DNA of 64,000 bases from Ditylenchus dipsaci (GCA_004194705.1 SADC01000359.1:45798-109797), one strand, 5' to 3'; counted from the stretch's first letter, positions 44,541-55,706 are shown. The notes: a model not told the origin generated them from the sequence alone. Made by a program: numbers and translations.

Positions 44541-44819
44541 TTACGAAACCAAGCCATAACACTTGAATTTTCGTCCAAAAGCCCCTGGTTTTTGGTATGG
44601 TTTGAGGTCAAATTGTTTTAGCTTGAATATTGTGATATTGCTTGTTGTCTTGTGAGTCTTTGCACTACTTCTGTCGCATTTTTCACGCTGAGCATTTTGC
44701 TGTATTGCACTCTGAATTTTCTTCAGAAAGTCGGCCAGGAATATGCCAATCAAGTATCCTTCAAATTCCGGTACCAGGAAAACAGCTGGTTTTACGTCTT
44801 CCACTGTAATTTCTGATCG
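44541..44819 (-). CDS. Unidentified open frame, possible exon or relic
   Basis: On the minus strand about 90 codons are open (EITVEDVKPAVFLVPEFEGY, then FLADFLKKIQSAIQQNAQ and KTHKTTSNITIFKLKQFDL). Composition looks protein-like rather than repeat-derived and there is no match to the repeats I recognise, but I see neither convincing splice sites nor a known domain. It lies between KIF21 and the ChAT-like gene. Confidence 0.2.
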   Translation of the reverse strand, partial: RSEITVEDVKPAVFLVPEFEGYLIGIFLADFLKKIQSAIQQNAQREKCDRSSAKTHKTTSNITIFKLKQFDLKPYQKPGAFGRKFKCYGLVS

Positions 44820-45157
44820 ACTTTCGCCGAATTACTGTGCTGATTTTTGGTAGAGCAGATCCTGGCAGAGGGAGCTAGGTCTAAGATTACCGCTAAATAA
44901 GAAGGACGTAATCGTTTTGCCAATCAAACTTTTGCCAATGAGATCACTTCGCCAATGGTATGCTTTCGACAATAGCTTTTTTTCTCAGGTATTGTTATTC
45001 CTTTGCCTGGCAAATTACCACTCATTCTGTAGCTCATCTCACTGGCTACAAAATAAGTGGTAATTTTCCTGACAAAGCAATCACAATACTTGAGAAAAGA
45101 AGCTATTAGTGAGAGCATGCCATTGGCGAAAAGATCTCGACGCTACTGTCATATAAC

Positions 45158-47232
45158 CAGTGTTTCCAAAATGAAAAATGAAAATTTTCTCATTTTCATT
45201 TTCTCCTACAAAATGAAAATGAGAAATTCTCATTTTCATCGAATGAAAATGAGAAATTCTCATTTTTCACTGAAATTTTCATTTTCTCATTTTATTTTTT
45301 CAAGAGATTCTTACTGCGAAAGATACTGAAAACTTCTCAGTTATTTCTTGTTCATTTGTTTAATGTGGAGGTTCAGTAATAAATCGTCAACATCCAGTTG
45401 TTTATTTTCATTTTGTAACCCTACAAATGTGTTATTTCGATTATTACTCTATTTTATATTTTGTGTTTCGCCACATCCTTCTCATGTCAAAAGTGCATTG
45501 ATGAACAAATGTCAGTGCTTCAATATAATTGGGAACGTTACGGACTAGCACTGGAACAGTGAGTGCCAGCTGGCGCCAAAACATTTAGAGATCGTTGACG
45601 GTGCGGAAATTTCCAAGGCTGAGTCCGGTGCTGCCAAGGAGTTGTCGTAACGCAACGACAACTAAAATTTCTAAATTTTGCAACACTGCTTAAGATGATT
45701 TTACTCACTCTTTGTAATCCATCTATCCTTTATTAGGCAAAACGAACAATTTGAAACATCACTACAGTCGAACCTCTCTATAGTGTACACTCTCCATAGT
45801 GTACACCTCTCTATAGTGTACACCTGGGCTCGGTCCCTTGGGTGTACACTATAGAGAGGTTCGACTGTATTGCAATAAACCAACAGTTGTGAATTTAATA
45901 ACAAAAATTCAGTACGATTTCGTAGACTTCTGGTGGCTAATCCTGCCTGCGAAAAATATCCTTCCACTGGAGCACTTGTGTTGGGAACACTTAGTATTTC
46001 GAGAAAAAAGACAGCTAGTTGATGGCAATCCTAAAAGTCTCACTTATTTTTTATGTCCACCAAGAGGTAAATATCAAACCGATCAGAGGTAACTACACCA
46101 ATAGTTTATCGCATCAACATTCGAGTCACCAATGCACACGCTCTGCACATTATGAAGCACATTTAGGATCAAAGACTTAGATCGGACACCTCTACTACTT
46201 CCTAAATAAATAGCTGTTAATATTACAAGTTGAAATTCAGGCAAATGACCTTCAAATTATTAAGCGAGAAGACGAGTGCACGAGTGTATTCGAGACAGTG
46301 AGATATGGTGACAGTCTTCTCACCCTGAACTCTTTGGAGAACTTCAATAATGGTCCCCCGATTTTGGCAATCTAGCGCAAATACTAAACTTTTTTAGATC
46401 TATCTATCTGCGTTTTGAAATTGCAAAATGTTTACCTCTATCTTATTTTCTGTGGGGGAAACCAGTATTCATCCTAGCAATGCTGAGGACATGCTCTTCC
46501 AGTTCCAGAAAACACTTGATAACTTCGATTGCCGAGCCCCAGCGTGTAGCAGACGGAAATTTAAGTCTATTGTTTGCAACCAATTCAAGATCCTACGACG
46601 CAGCTTTTCAGTAACTTCAATGAGACAATCATGAATGAAAAAGAAAAAAAACAGTTCCACCTTGAAATTTTTGCTCAATAAGTCGACGAAATGGCGAGCA
46701 GCAGGATGCAAAAACGAACTAATTGAGATCGATGGAATAGCCAAACCGTTTGTGAATGCGACTTCTATCTTTTCTAACCTAGAAGCTCTCCAAGATATAA
46801 AATAGGCTAAAATAGTATAAAATGTATCCGATTCATCACCATCACTCAGAAATGACATGCCGACGTTTCTTAAAAATTGTCAATAAAGATTGGAATAAGC
46901 GAAAAGAAACAGTGAATATAATGTAGCTGAGAATTTCTGAGTATTTTCTAACTGAGAATAAAGAGAAAATAAGTAAACGATGAAAATGAGAATTTTCAGT
47001 GAAAAATGAGAAATTCTCATTTTCATCAAATGAAAATGAGAACTTCTCATTTTCATTTTGTAGGAGAAAATGAAAATAAGAATTTCTCATTTTCATTTTC
47101 TCCTACAAAATGAAAATGAGAAGTTCTCATTTTCATTTAATGAAAATGAGAATTTTCTCAATGAGAAATTCTCATTTTCTCACTGAAAATTCTCATTTTC
47201 ATCGTTTTCTCATCATCATTTTGGAAACACTG
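45158..47232. mobile_element. hAT element 6 (TSD CATATAAC)
   Basis: Exact 8-bp duplication CATATAAC at 45150-45157 and 47233-47240; ends CAGTGTTTCCAAAATG and complement. Both ends hold arrays of ATGAAAATGAGAATTCTCAT palindromes. The interior includes a TA MITE (45765-45867) and minus-strand open stretches with no recognisable transposase motif. A second full copy is at 57559-59711. Confidence 0.85.
45765..45867. mobile_element. TA-flanked MITE (CAGTCGAACCTCTCTATAG)
   Basis: TA at 45763-45764 and 45868-45869; inverted ends CAGTCGAACCTCTCTATAGT and complement. The interior repeats CTCTATAGTGTACACC. It is present at the same spot in the second hAT copy (about 58251-58346), so it predates the duplication of that hAT element. 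Confidence 0.75.
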
Positions 47233-47584
47233 CATATAACCAACCCCATCAAATATTACAGTAGCGCCAAGATCTCATTGGCAAAACGATTACGCCCCAT
47301 AGAAGGACTCGGCTCTGGCCTCCAGAGGCGTATCCAGAGATTTCTTCAAGGGGTAAATCCCCTTCTTACGTCATTTTATGTACGTTTCTGAATTTCACAC
47401 TGTTTTTAATTTACAATTTTCCCCAAAAAATCAGGGGTGGGTTGAAGCGCAGTTAGCCTCAGTCTGGAGATGTCCATGCCGGCCTCAAAACCGTTATTGA
47501 CATCCTTGATTACACCAAAAAGGCATTGATTTCGGATGGAACCCGTGACAAAAAATTTTAAAAGTGTAAAGGTTTCGGCATAAT

Positions 47585-48125
47585 ATCTTTTGGTTCACCA
47601 AAAAGCTCTTTTATGCCACCAAAAGATTATTCGTGTCATTTTTAAGTCAAATTTTGCGGGAATTCAAATTTATAGACATATAATGACTTAGATTGCTTAG
47701 AATCCCACCCCAAGTGGCCAGAAGCCACTGAAAGTTGGTTTTTCGGGGGTTTACTAAAGGGGGGGGGGTAAACTTTTTGCAAAAAATCAATTGAGCGGAT
47801 CAAAATTCCAGTCAGATGGGCTTAATTGCTCAGAATTCCATCCTGAACCATTGTCAACCACCTTAAAGCACCCTAAACCACCTTGAACCATCCTAAACTT
47901 CTTCAAATCGGCATATAATTACCCTAAACTAGTGTTTAGGGTGCATTATTGTCTATAAAATTTGAATTCCCGCAAAATTTTGACTTAAAAATGACACGAA
48001 TAATCTTTTTGGTGGCAGAAAAAATATTTTTGGTGGTAGAAAAAAATCTTTTTGGTGGCAAATCGTTTTTGGAGGTAGAAAAAACCTTTTTGGTGGCATA
48101 AAAGAGCTTTTTGGTGAACCAAAAT
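47585..48125. repeat. Foldback with TTTTTGGTGGCA arms
   Basis: The left arm (47585-47690: GGTTCACCAAAAAGCTCTTT, GAATTCAAATTTATAGACA) pairs with the right arm (47940-48122). The middle holds a CCACCTTGAACCA-like series and the GGAATTCTGAGC / GATCC-GCTCA hairpin wording also found at 26.9-27.2 and 56.2-56.35 kb. Confidence 0.5.
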
Positions 48126-48557
48126 AATATAAGCCAAATATAAGCCACTCTGAATGGGTTTTTCGCAAAACATTTTCTGACAACTAGCAGCAAAAAGCTC
48201 TCAGAACGGAAATTATCGCTCATGTTGTATCAGAGCCCAGTGCTTCCGTGTTAAATCATCATTAGCTTTATTTACACTCTTTAGGACATGTAACCACAGC
48301 AAGGACTGAACTCCCATCGAAAAGATTGCTAAGTGATCGCTTTTTTCCACTTAGCCATCTGTGTTGTCTAGGGCCTTCAAGGTTGCGCTGGCTGATACAT
48401 ACCAGGGAATATTTACCGAAATATTCTAAAACACGATTTATTTTGGTTTACCGTATATACTCTAACAAAGCCACAAAAAAACTTTATTTGCAGCAAGAAA
48501 AAGTCTTTTTGCAGCAAAAAAAAAGATTTGAAGAGTTGCCACCTGGAAGGCTCAATA

Positions 48558-48910
48558 CAGGGTGTCCCAAGAAATATGCTCACTTTCAAGCGTCTGTAAC
48601 TTTTTTCTAAATCGAAATTCGAAAATCTGTAAACGCAGATCGACTCAGTTTTTATGGCACTTTTTTGGTATATAATGTCAAAAACACGATTTTTGCTTGG
48701 TCACCCCTGTGGTTTGGGCCTTACCCATACAGAGGCCATCCACAGACCAAGACCAAAACCACAGGGGGACCAAGCGAAAATCGTGATTTTGACATTATAT
48801 ACCAAAAAAGCGCCATAAAAACTGAGTTGATCTGCGTTTACAGATTTTCGAAATTCAATCTAGAAAAAAAACGGACGTTTGAAAGTGGGCATATTTCTTG
48901 GGACACCATG
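48558..48910. mobile_element. TA-flanked mariner-type MITE (CAGGGTGTCCCAAGAA)
   Basis: TA at 48556-48557 and 48911-48912. Ends CAGGGTGTCCCAAGAAATAT and (complement of) CATGGTGTCCCAAGAAATAT are of the widespread mariner-like type. The arms run about 110 bp. A second inverted unit (GGTATATAATGTCAAAAACA) lies inside around a CCCCTGTGGTTTGG core, shared with 13.2-13.8 kb. Confidence 0.75.
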
Positions 48911-49135
48911 TACGAGAAAAAGGTTGGCTATCAAACCAGAATCATGGTGCAAATTTCTTAGCCACACTGTCTGAACGGCGTAGAGGCGTTTGGCACTTTT
49001 TGTGCCATTCTGTTTGAATTCGCCTTTCGACTTTTATTTATTGTTGACTGTGTCATGCATGTTTTTATCTTTTTTTAACTTGGGCAAAGCCTTTGGCGCA
49101 GGGCACGCCATGTTAACCGGGACTAAAAAAATGTC

Positions 49136-49387
49136 TTAAAGGGGCATGCCCGTGCCCGACACGGAGAAAAGGCGGGGACCACCATTTTCTTTTCTTTCTC
49201 GATCATCTTTCTCGATTTTACATGCGTTCTCATCCAGATTTTTTAAGTTTTCTGCCTAGTTTTTCAAAGTAGTATAGGGTTACCAATATTAGATTTGATG
49301 TAAAAACGAGTGAAAAATTGAAGAATTCAAAAAAATCGCTGGTCGACGCCTTAAATTTTTTGAAACGCACGGGCATGCCCCTTTAAG
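49136..49387. mobile_element. GGGGCATGCCC-ended inverted-repeat element
   Basis: CTTAAAGGGGCATGCCCGTG at the left pairs with CACGGGCATGCCCCTTTAAG at the right, so the border bases TTAA may be a target duplication. The middle is AT-rich and non-coding. Confidence 0.5.
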
Positions 49388-49407
49388 TGAAGGGGGGAAG
49401 CTACTTA

Positions 49408-50124
49408 GGTTTGAAAAAGTCGCCTCCATGGTGCAGTGCGTAAGCGTTTGCGTTTTTTGGCCCAAAATGGTGTTGCAGATTCGATCCCACGTGGTGACAT
49501 GCTATTTATTTTGGCTTGTTTGACGGATTGTTTATATGGGTAATTAGACTTTTTTGACTCCAGGTTCGGAATCAGCGACCCGTATAACCCCTAAAACTGG
49601 TCAAACAAGACAAAATAAATAGTATGTCACCACGTGGGATCGAACCAACACCATTTTGGGCCAAAAACGCAAACGCTTATGGGAGCCACTTTTTCAAACT
49701 TAAATGGCTCCCTCTTTTAGCTATGGAAACTGAGTCAAATAAAGGGGGCGTTTATTAGAGAGGGGTCTTTTTTTGAAGAGGGGCGTTTAATAGAGAAAAT
49801 ACGGTATTGAGATGAATTGAGTCTTGAGACGACCATAAAGTACCCCTTTTAACCATTTCTAAGGGATTAAGGGCTGGATTGGGAAGAAAGGGAGCAAAAG
49901 AGCACATTTAGATGGGTATATCCAAGTATGAGCAAAATCTAGTTTTGGAACAGCTGTCTAGCATCTCTTAAAGCATGCCCCAAATTGGCTACAAATCCAG
50001 CAATGTCTGTTCTAAATAAATAGCATGTCACCACGTGGGATCGAACCTGCAACACCACTTTGGGCAAAAAACGCAAACGCTTACGCACTGCCTCATAGAG
50101 GCTACTTTTCAAACTTAAGTAGAA
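49408..50124. mobile_element. tRNA-like foldback element carrying a ChAT-like gene 3' end
   Basis: The left arm (GTGCAGTGCGTAAGCGTTTG, then B box GATTCGATCCCACGTGG, 49430-49510) has an inverted partner at 49600-49720 and another at 49992-50120. The segment 49421-50013 is nearly identical to 61384-61975, the 3' flank of the ChAT-like gene. 49939-50013 (minus strand) reads the last 24 codons of that gene plus TAG. Outer inverted ends CTACTTAGGTTTGAAAAAGT / CTACTTAAGTTTGAAAAGTA bracket the captured piece. No clear target duplication was found. Confidence 0.65.
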
Positions 50125-50156
50125 ATGATTTGTTCGAGTGATTGGTGGTTAAGGTA

Positions 50157-50374
50157 TAGGGTTGTCGAGCCGAAGCTCGAAATCAAACTTTCGGCTCGAA
50201 AGTTCGATTTTTTCGAACTTCGAGCCGAAGGCTCAAAAAAATTTGACAGCTCAGCGACACTTATTCGCGAAGCTGCCGCAATTTTTTTTTTCTAGCTTTC
50301 GGCTCGAAATTTTGATTTTTTCGAACTTCGAGCCGAGCCGAAGGCTCGAAAATTTCGAAGGCTCGACAACCCTA
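50157..50374. mobile_element. hAT element 7, TCGAGC-rich MITE
   Basis: Ends TAGGGTTGTCGAGCC and GGCTCGACAACCCTA. The flanks TTAAGGTA and TTAATTTA agree at 6 of 8 positions. The body consists of TTTCGGCTCGAAA / TTCGAACTTCGAGCC words. The outer TAGGGTTGTCG is shared with hAT element 2, whose inner motif is CGGCCG instead. Confidence 0.65.
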
Positions 50375-50395
50375 TTAATTTATAATCAACCCTAT

Positions 50396-50525
50396 TAAGG
50401 TATGTGAGTGTGTTGCATCTCAACTCCAAGCCTCCAGTGGGCTTGAGAGTTAGAGATGCGCGCACTCACTCACCTTAGACATGATTCGAGAAATTCTCTT
50501 GATCATAAAATGCATTCAGAAATGC
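50396..50525. repeat. Partial copy of the 11.7-kb hairpin
   Basis: AGGTATGTGAGTG-GTTGCATCTCAACTCCAAGCC pairs with its complement to ATGATTCGAGAAATTCTCTTG. The left arm is shortened. TGCATTCAGTCAAA repeats follow to 50575. Confidence 0.5.
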
Positions 50526-51154
50526 ATTCAGTCAAATAAATGCATTCAGTAAAATGCATTCAGTCAAAAAAAGTGGCCCCTGTATTATTGTGGCCCCTGT
50601 ATTATTTGGAATACTTTTTACTTTACTAAAAAAACAGAAAATCGTTGGGAGGAGGGTGCATTTGCTAGTAGGGTCGAAACCTCTACTGAAATAACATGGG
50701 TGGGAAGCGCTGAAAAACGCGACTAAAAAGTAAAAACGCAAAAAAGCGTCACAGAGCTCACCCCCATAATACTGTTTTAGATAAATTTTTTTCGAAAATC
50801 ACATGCATTGGGGTGAGTAGATAGAAGATCCACTGTGAGCATATCTTTCTATCTTTTCTCACCACTATCTCCACCGCAAACCTCAAAAATAGAAGCATAT
50901 AAAATAGGACCTCTCTTCATCATGTTGGCATTTTTTGTGATGCGAAAAATTGGTTGATATCACTAATGTAAGGACTCGCCCGAACGTTAACAACCAGCAT
51001 TTGTCCTAACCAGATTTAGTGTTCATAGAGAACACAATATAGGGACAATTAACCAGTATTATATTTGAATTCAAACTAGCTTTGGTCTTTACCAGAATTA
51101 ACTGCACCAGGAGCAGTCTTGACAAACTGATCATATTTATTTCTGGTTTAGGTT

Positions 51155-52228
51155 ATGTCAAGCTGCTCAAGTTCTTCCTCCAATAAGGTTAGTGCGTGCA
51201 GTAATTGCCGTGATTTAAGTGTAACCAGTAATAATCATGGCGCTGACCAGTTCTCATACCAGCGTAGTCTTCTATACTACGGATTCAAACCAATCGGGCG
51301 AAAGGTTAATCTTTTCGATTATGGCTTTAAGCCCAAACCAGAATTCGTCCGGTTAATCAAACCGTGGTAACCAGTTCCAAGGCCAGCCGCTCCATGACGT
51401 CCATCGCCTCAAGCTCGCGCTCCCGCTATGCCGGTGAAACAAGCAAGTCTCTCTGGGTGGTGCCTGCCATGGTCAAGCCAGCTAAGGAAATCAGCGACCA
51501 GTCTTCTGCCTCACAGCAAGTTCTCCCAGTGTCTATTCAGCCAGTGGTCCAATGCTCTTCGGTGCTTGATGGGATGTCCAATCGCGTATCTCTATCCGTG
51601 CTGATGACCAGAATGCCGCTCCTGTCTGGATCCAGTGGATGAATGACCAGCCTTCCTCTCTCTCACCAGCCTCAGTCAAGTAAGTGGTCCTTGAATCTTC
51701 AGTTCTTGGTGGTGATGTCCAATCGCGTATCTCGCCCGTCCTGCTGACAAGCTCTGCTCCAATGCTGTGGTTGCCAAAGAAGAGGAAGCATCTCCAGAAT
51801 CCCTATCGTCAGAATCCATTATACCAGTCTTGTCTATGTATTGTGGTAACCAGACTGTGGTCGCTGGTTCCACCGGCTTGCCATGGTGCACTAATAAAGT
51901 TACCAGTATGAGAACTTCTGTTGTTCTTACTCTAACAACAGGACCCAAAAGAGGTAACATTCTGTCAGTCTTTGAAGCCGAATGTTTTCATAATGTTTTA
52001 TGCGAAATTGCTGTCTCTTCAGTTTTTTTAATTATTTTTTCAAAATTGTTTCAAAATAGGCAGCTTTTCAGTATCCCCTCCATACTCGGATCGTTTGAAC
52101 AATGATCCAAAGTCACCTGCCGAACTATTTTTTCTGCTCAACACGGTAAAGAAAACACTTCCAAATAATTTCTTAATAAAAAACTTAATGTTTTTTCTGT
52201 TATCCGCAGCAACTCTTTTTTTATTCAT
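51155..52228 (+). CDS. Candidate Ser-rich spliced gene, or decayed copy of one
   Basis: The ATG at 51155 is 3 nt after acceptor TTTCTGGTTTAG. It opens SSCSSSSSNK and continues or splices at GTTAGT. A low-repeat, GC-richer stretch (51360-51640) is open with SRSMTSIASSSRSRYAGETS and EISDQSSASQQVLPVSIQPV. Around 51770-51960 another frame reads KEEEASPESLSSES and NQTVVAGSTGLPW, ending at a GTAACA donor-like site. An exon-like block (52062-52150, SFSVSPPYSDRLNNDPKSP) has AG/GTAAAG borders. The last block stops at 52226, with AATAAA just after. A GATGTCCAATCGCGTATCTC repeat at 51573 and 51715 implies internal duplication. I cannot join the blocks in phase throughout, so exon structure is unresolved. 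Confidence 0.35.
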
Positions 52229-52337
52229 TTTAAACAATAAATTTGAATTGAGAAACAAGAGTCAAGGGAAACAGCAGAAGTAGCAGTGCTTCTTTTATCG
52301 TGTTGAGCAGAGAAAATGGGTCTCGTCCGAATGGGTA

Positions 52338-52532
52338 AAAACCCAACTCGCGCCCTGAATGAATTTTTTTATTTTTGATTAAAAATCCTCGATTTTGAAA
52401 GGAAAAGTTTTTTAAAAGTCATCCCTGATGCTAAAATCTCTTCCTGACTTTTTAAAACTTTTTCTTTCAAAATCGAGGATTTTTAATGAAAAATTGTAAA
52501 CAAAATTTAATTCATGGACGCGAGTTGGGTCT
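52338..52532. repeat. Foldback, ACCCAACTCGCG ends
   Basis: AAACCCAACTCGCG-CCTGAATG pairs with CATGGACGCGAGTTGGGT, and AAATCCTCGATTTTGAAAG with its complement. The loop is CATCCCTGATGC. No coding. Confidence 0.55.
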
Positions 52533-52799
52533 CCCCCACAAATGAGTTTGATGGTTGTTTTGGGTGACTTTTCAAAAATCCGAGTATGGGGGGACTATCG
52601 GTAAACAATTCTCAAATTTCAAAGCAAAGTGACATTTTGAAATTAAATTAATGTTTTTTTTTGCAAAATGTTCCGAGAAATTGCTGTACTTCACTCATTG
52701 CCTTTGCTCTGCTCTTTTGCGCTTCAATCAAAACTAATGGTATTTTTCAATATAAACTAGTCCAATAAATTCCTAAGCTTTTAAACGGCCATAACATTT

Positions 52800-53760
52800 T
52801 TCATAAATCGTATTTTGAAATTCTGTTTTCGCCAATCGATTTTTCTCGCTGAATATATTTTTTAGTATACGATTTCAAAAAACACTATTTTTGCCTAGTC
52901 CTCCCTGTAATTTGGTCTGTATTCCCGAGGAGCTGTTTGGGGGTTAAAACCGAGTAGCGCCAGATTTCCCCAGTCAAAGTGTCATTTTGTCTAGTTGAAT
53001 TTTGAGCACTAAAAATATATTTTGGAAAATACTGCAGCTTAAAATTTTTAGACTCAAACAATTCAATTTCCGGCTCTTTAGAATATATGATTTTGAAACC
53101 GTAGTTTACAAATTAAAGATTCAAACTAAAATTCTTGCTCTATATGTGTTTGAGAGTAAGCCTAAAAAATATGCCTGGTCCCCCAGTTGTTTTTTCTGCA
53201 AATTTTTTTTCGAGTCTCAAAAACCATTTATTTACACTTTAACGCAGAAAAAATTTTGGTATAAAAATGTCAAAAAAATTTTTGCCTTGGCAAAAAAATA
53301 CAAAAGGAGTTCTTTTTACACATGTTCTTGTTTTTTGCAAAAAAGTGTTTTTCTTAAGTTTAAAAAATTTATTTGCACTCTTTAACCATTTTTGGGGGGC
53401 GTACTCTCGATAGAGCCGAAATTATAACTCTTAAGAAAAATTAGTATAAGCAAAGGATCAAACTATCAGACACACAAAAACTTGCTCAAGAAAAGTCAAT
53501 TTGCGCCAAAAAAGTATAAAGGATCAACCAAGTTGATGAAATCCAGTACCTAATTTATATTTTTTAACACTTTTTTAAAGGACGATACGTTTTTACAAAA
53601 ACGATCGGCAAAATCAGAATCCTCGCGATATTGCGACTAGACTGACCGAAGACAACCGGCAAAAGGTTCAAAAATTAGGGTAAAAAGTTTCGGACCCTAG
53701 GCAGGAACGAACTTGAGAGGGGTGACGTTAAATCGAGGGTTGACTGTATTCTGGAAAATT
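52800..53760. other. AT-rich non-coding stretch with mariner-like fragments
   Basis: A fragment of the GTATACGATTTCAAAAAACAC / CCTCCCTGTAATTTGG unit lies near 52860, and the right arm of a CAGTCAACCC-ended TA MITE at about 53580-53748. Open frames here are T-rich and not convincing. Confidence 0.35.
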
Positions 53761-53946
53761 TAATTTTTTCACCAGAAAGTAGAATCGCAGAGCTATCTGA
53801 TAGTGCTAAACATTGAAAAAAATATGATTTTTTTTTGAGAGAACCAGGCACAACAAAAATTTGCTCAAGAGAAGTCAATTTACGCCAAAAAGAAGTATCG
53901 TCTATTTTTGGTTGGAACTGAAAAGTGCCGTCTTTTTTCTTTTAGT

Positions 53947-54069
53947 CAACGAAATAAATATCTGAACAATTTTCTCGAAGTAATAAAACTAACAGATAGC
54001 CCTACGACTTTTTTTTCTAACGGCGTATCATTTGTTGCAAGATCTTTGCGAAATGTAGCACGAAAAGGT
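53947..54069 (+). other. Exon-like block of unknown origin
   Basis: A strong acceptor (TTTTTTCTTTTAG) and a GTAAAAG donor bracket an open block (QRNKYLNNFLEVIKL, then FVARSLRNVARKG). However, 54015-54065 is matched in inverse by 54111-54165, so this may be a hairpin repeat instead of a gene. Confidence 0.2.
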
Positions 54070-54613
54070 AAAAGTATGAATCAAATTATTTTGACATTTT
54101 GACGTTTTTGTGCTAAATTCCGCAAAGCTGTTGCAGCAAATAATACGCCGTTGGAAACTAGAGTCACAGGGATAATCAATAGCCTTTTCACTTTAAAAAA
54201 AATTGTTTAGTTATCTGGCAATTTTTAACTTTTTTTTCTATAAGAAAAAAAACGGCATTTTTCAGTCAAAAGACGGCATTTTTCAGTTTCGACCCTTTTT
54301 TACTCGAAAGTGATTAAACTTATCATCTAATTTCCTATTTTTGCTTTTCTAAGGTTAATTTGTATTAAAAATCAGTAACTTAAGTTTTTTTTCAGTTTTT
54401 GGTCATTTTTAACCTTATTGTGCGTTTTGATGAAGAAATCTACAAAACTCATGTTTTTGCCTTAGATAGGCAAAATTAGGGAATCAGGTGTTAAATTCAC
54501 AAATCAGGTGCTGGATATCATAATTTTTGACTAAAATTTGAAAAAGATGCTGAAAGGATTAAATTAGATATTGTATCTCAGTAATTGGTGCTGTATTTCA
54601 CATAAAGCCATTA

Positions 54614-55027
54614 ATGAATTTAGCGAGTATACAAGATGAGTCAGATCTTTCTGCTAAAACTCTGATCCAAGCTCAGGGTCATTTTCAAAGTAACGAGATT
54701 GCTGGAAAAGCTGATTCAGATATTAGGTTAATAAATGGAGCGCTAACAAAGGCTAAAGAAAATGCCAAATTAGCAAAGGCTGAGTTTGACAGACTTGATC
54801 AGCTAGTACCTAAACCAGTTAGTCTATCAAAAGAAACAGAAGATGCTAAGAATGCTGCAGACGGTGCACTTACAAAAATCACAGATGCGCAGGCCCTAGC
54901 CAGTGCTGCCAAAGATGAAATCGATACTGCTAAAACGGATGTAGAAGCAGCTGTTGCACTAGTCGTAACAAAAAATAATGCTGTGAAAACAGATGTAAAG
55001 CTGGAAAATCCGAGTCAGAAGTCATGA
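54614..55027 (+). pseudogene. Ala/Lys/Asp-rich coiled-coil open frame, probably decayed
   Basis: 137 codons open from an ATG (LSAKTLIQAQGHFQSNEIAG, then ALTKAKENAKLAKAEFDRLD and ALASAAKDEIDTAKTDVEAA) predict long amphipathic helices. Past the stop, protein-like wording continues in other frames (TEIELEKLKKTAGNCAQK; ANTARLSTQKVEYWSGTRL) to about 55250, where a MITE begins. That suggests a longer coding region broken by small indels. No family was recognised. Composition is unlike the surrounding T-rich DNA. Confidence 0.35.
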
Positions 55028-55278
55028 CTGCAAGGATTGAAACTGAATAGGATGCTAAAATACGAAAAACGAGAAAAAAAGACGGAAATTGAACTGGAAA
55101 AGCTGAAAAAAACAGCTGGAAATTGTGCTCAAAAAGGCCAATACTGCTAGACTCAGCACTCAGAAGGTAGAGTATTGGTCAGGAACTAGGCTAACTAATA
55201 TGTTCAAAGGGAGATAGCTAGAATGCAACAGGAAGCAGATCATCAGTCCCTGGCTAGTTATCAGGGTTGAATGGTGCT

Positions 55279-55706
55279 AAGTCAAACCTCGATTTAACGA
55301 CCTCACCTTAAGTTCGTTCCCACCTAGGGTCAGCCACTTTTTTTAGCTGATTTTAAAAGCGCTTTGTCAGTCCTGTTTCCACAGTTTTGGACGCAAATAT
55401 TGCAAGGATTCCGATTTTGGCGATAGTTATTCAAAAACCTATAGTTTTTGCATTTAAAAAATCAAAACCTCGATTGAATGACCCCCTTTTGAAAATAGAG
55501 GGTCGATAAATAGACGTTTTGCTTTTTTAAAAGCAAAAACTTTAGGTTTTTGAAAAACAATTGGCAAAATCGGAACCTTTGCGATATTTGCGACCAAACT
55601 GTGGAAACAAAACTGACAAAGCGCTTTCAAAATCAGCTTAAAAAAAGTGGCTGACCCTAGGGGGGAACGAACTTGAGATGGGGGTCGTTAAATCGACCTT
55701 TGACTG
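55279..55706. mobile_element. Long-TIR TA-type MITE
   Basis: Left GTCAAACCTCGATTTAACGA pairs with right TCGTTAAATCGACCTTTGAC; the arms are about 190 bp each (AGCGCTTTGTCAG, CCACTTTTTTTAGCTGATTTT and complements) around AAAATCAAAACCTCGAT. TA follows the right end (55707-55708); the left TA is altered. Several truncated relatives are in the window. Confidence 0.65.

Larger units (their letters stand above)
44905..47298. mobile_element. CGTAATCG-ended foldback interrupted by hAT element 6 (member e)
   Basis: The left end (ACGTAATCGTTTTGCC-AAT, 44905 onward, with TTTTGCCAATGA units) and the right end (CATTGGCAAAACGATTACGCC at 47278-47298) are those of the 2.06-kb element. The middle is split by the hAT element at 45158-47232. 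The flanks TAAGAAGGA and ATAGAAGGA are similar, not identical. Without the hAT insert it would be about 310 bp. Confidence 0.6.

Noticed and set aside
46469..46858. 129-codon minus-strand open frame inside hAT element 6
   Set aside because: No hAT blocks, contains a homopolymer Phe run, and is broken in the second copy; not supported as a gene.
45158..47232. Regular palindromic repeats at element ends as a CRISPR-like array
   Set aside because: Units are unspaced and variable, occur only at transposon ends, and the genome is eukaryotic.
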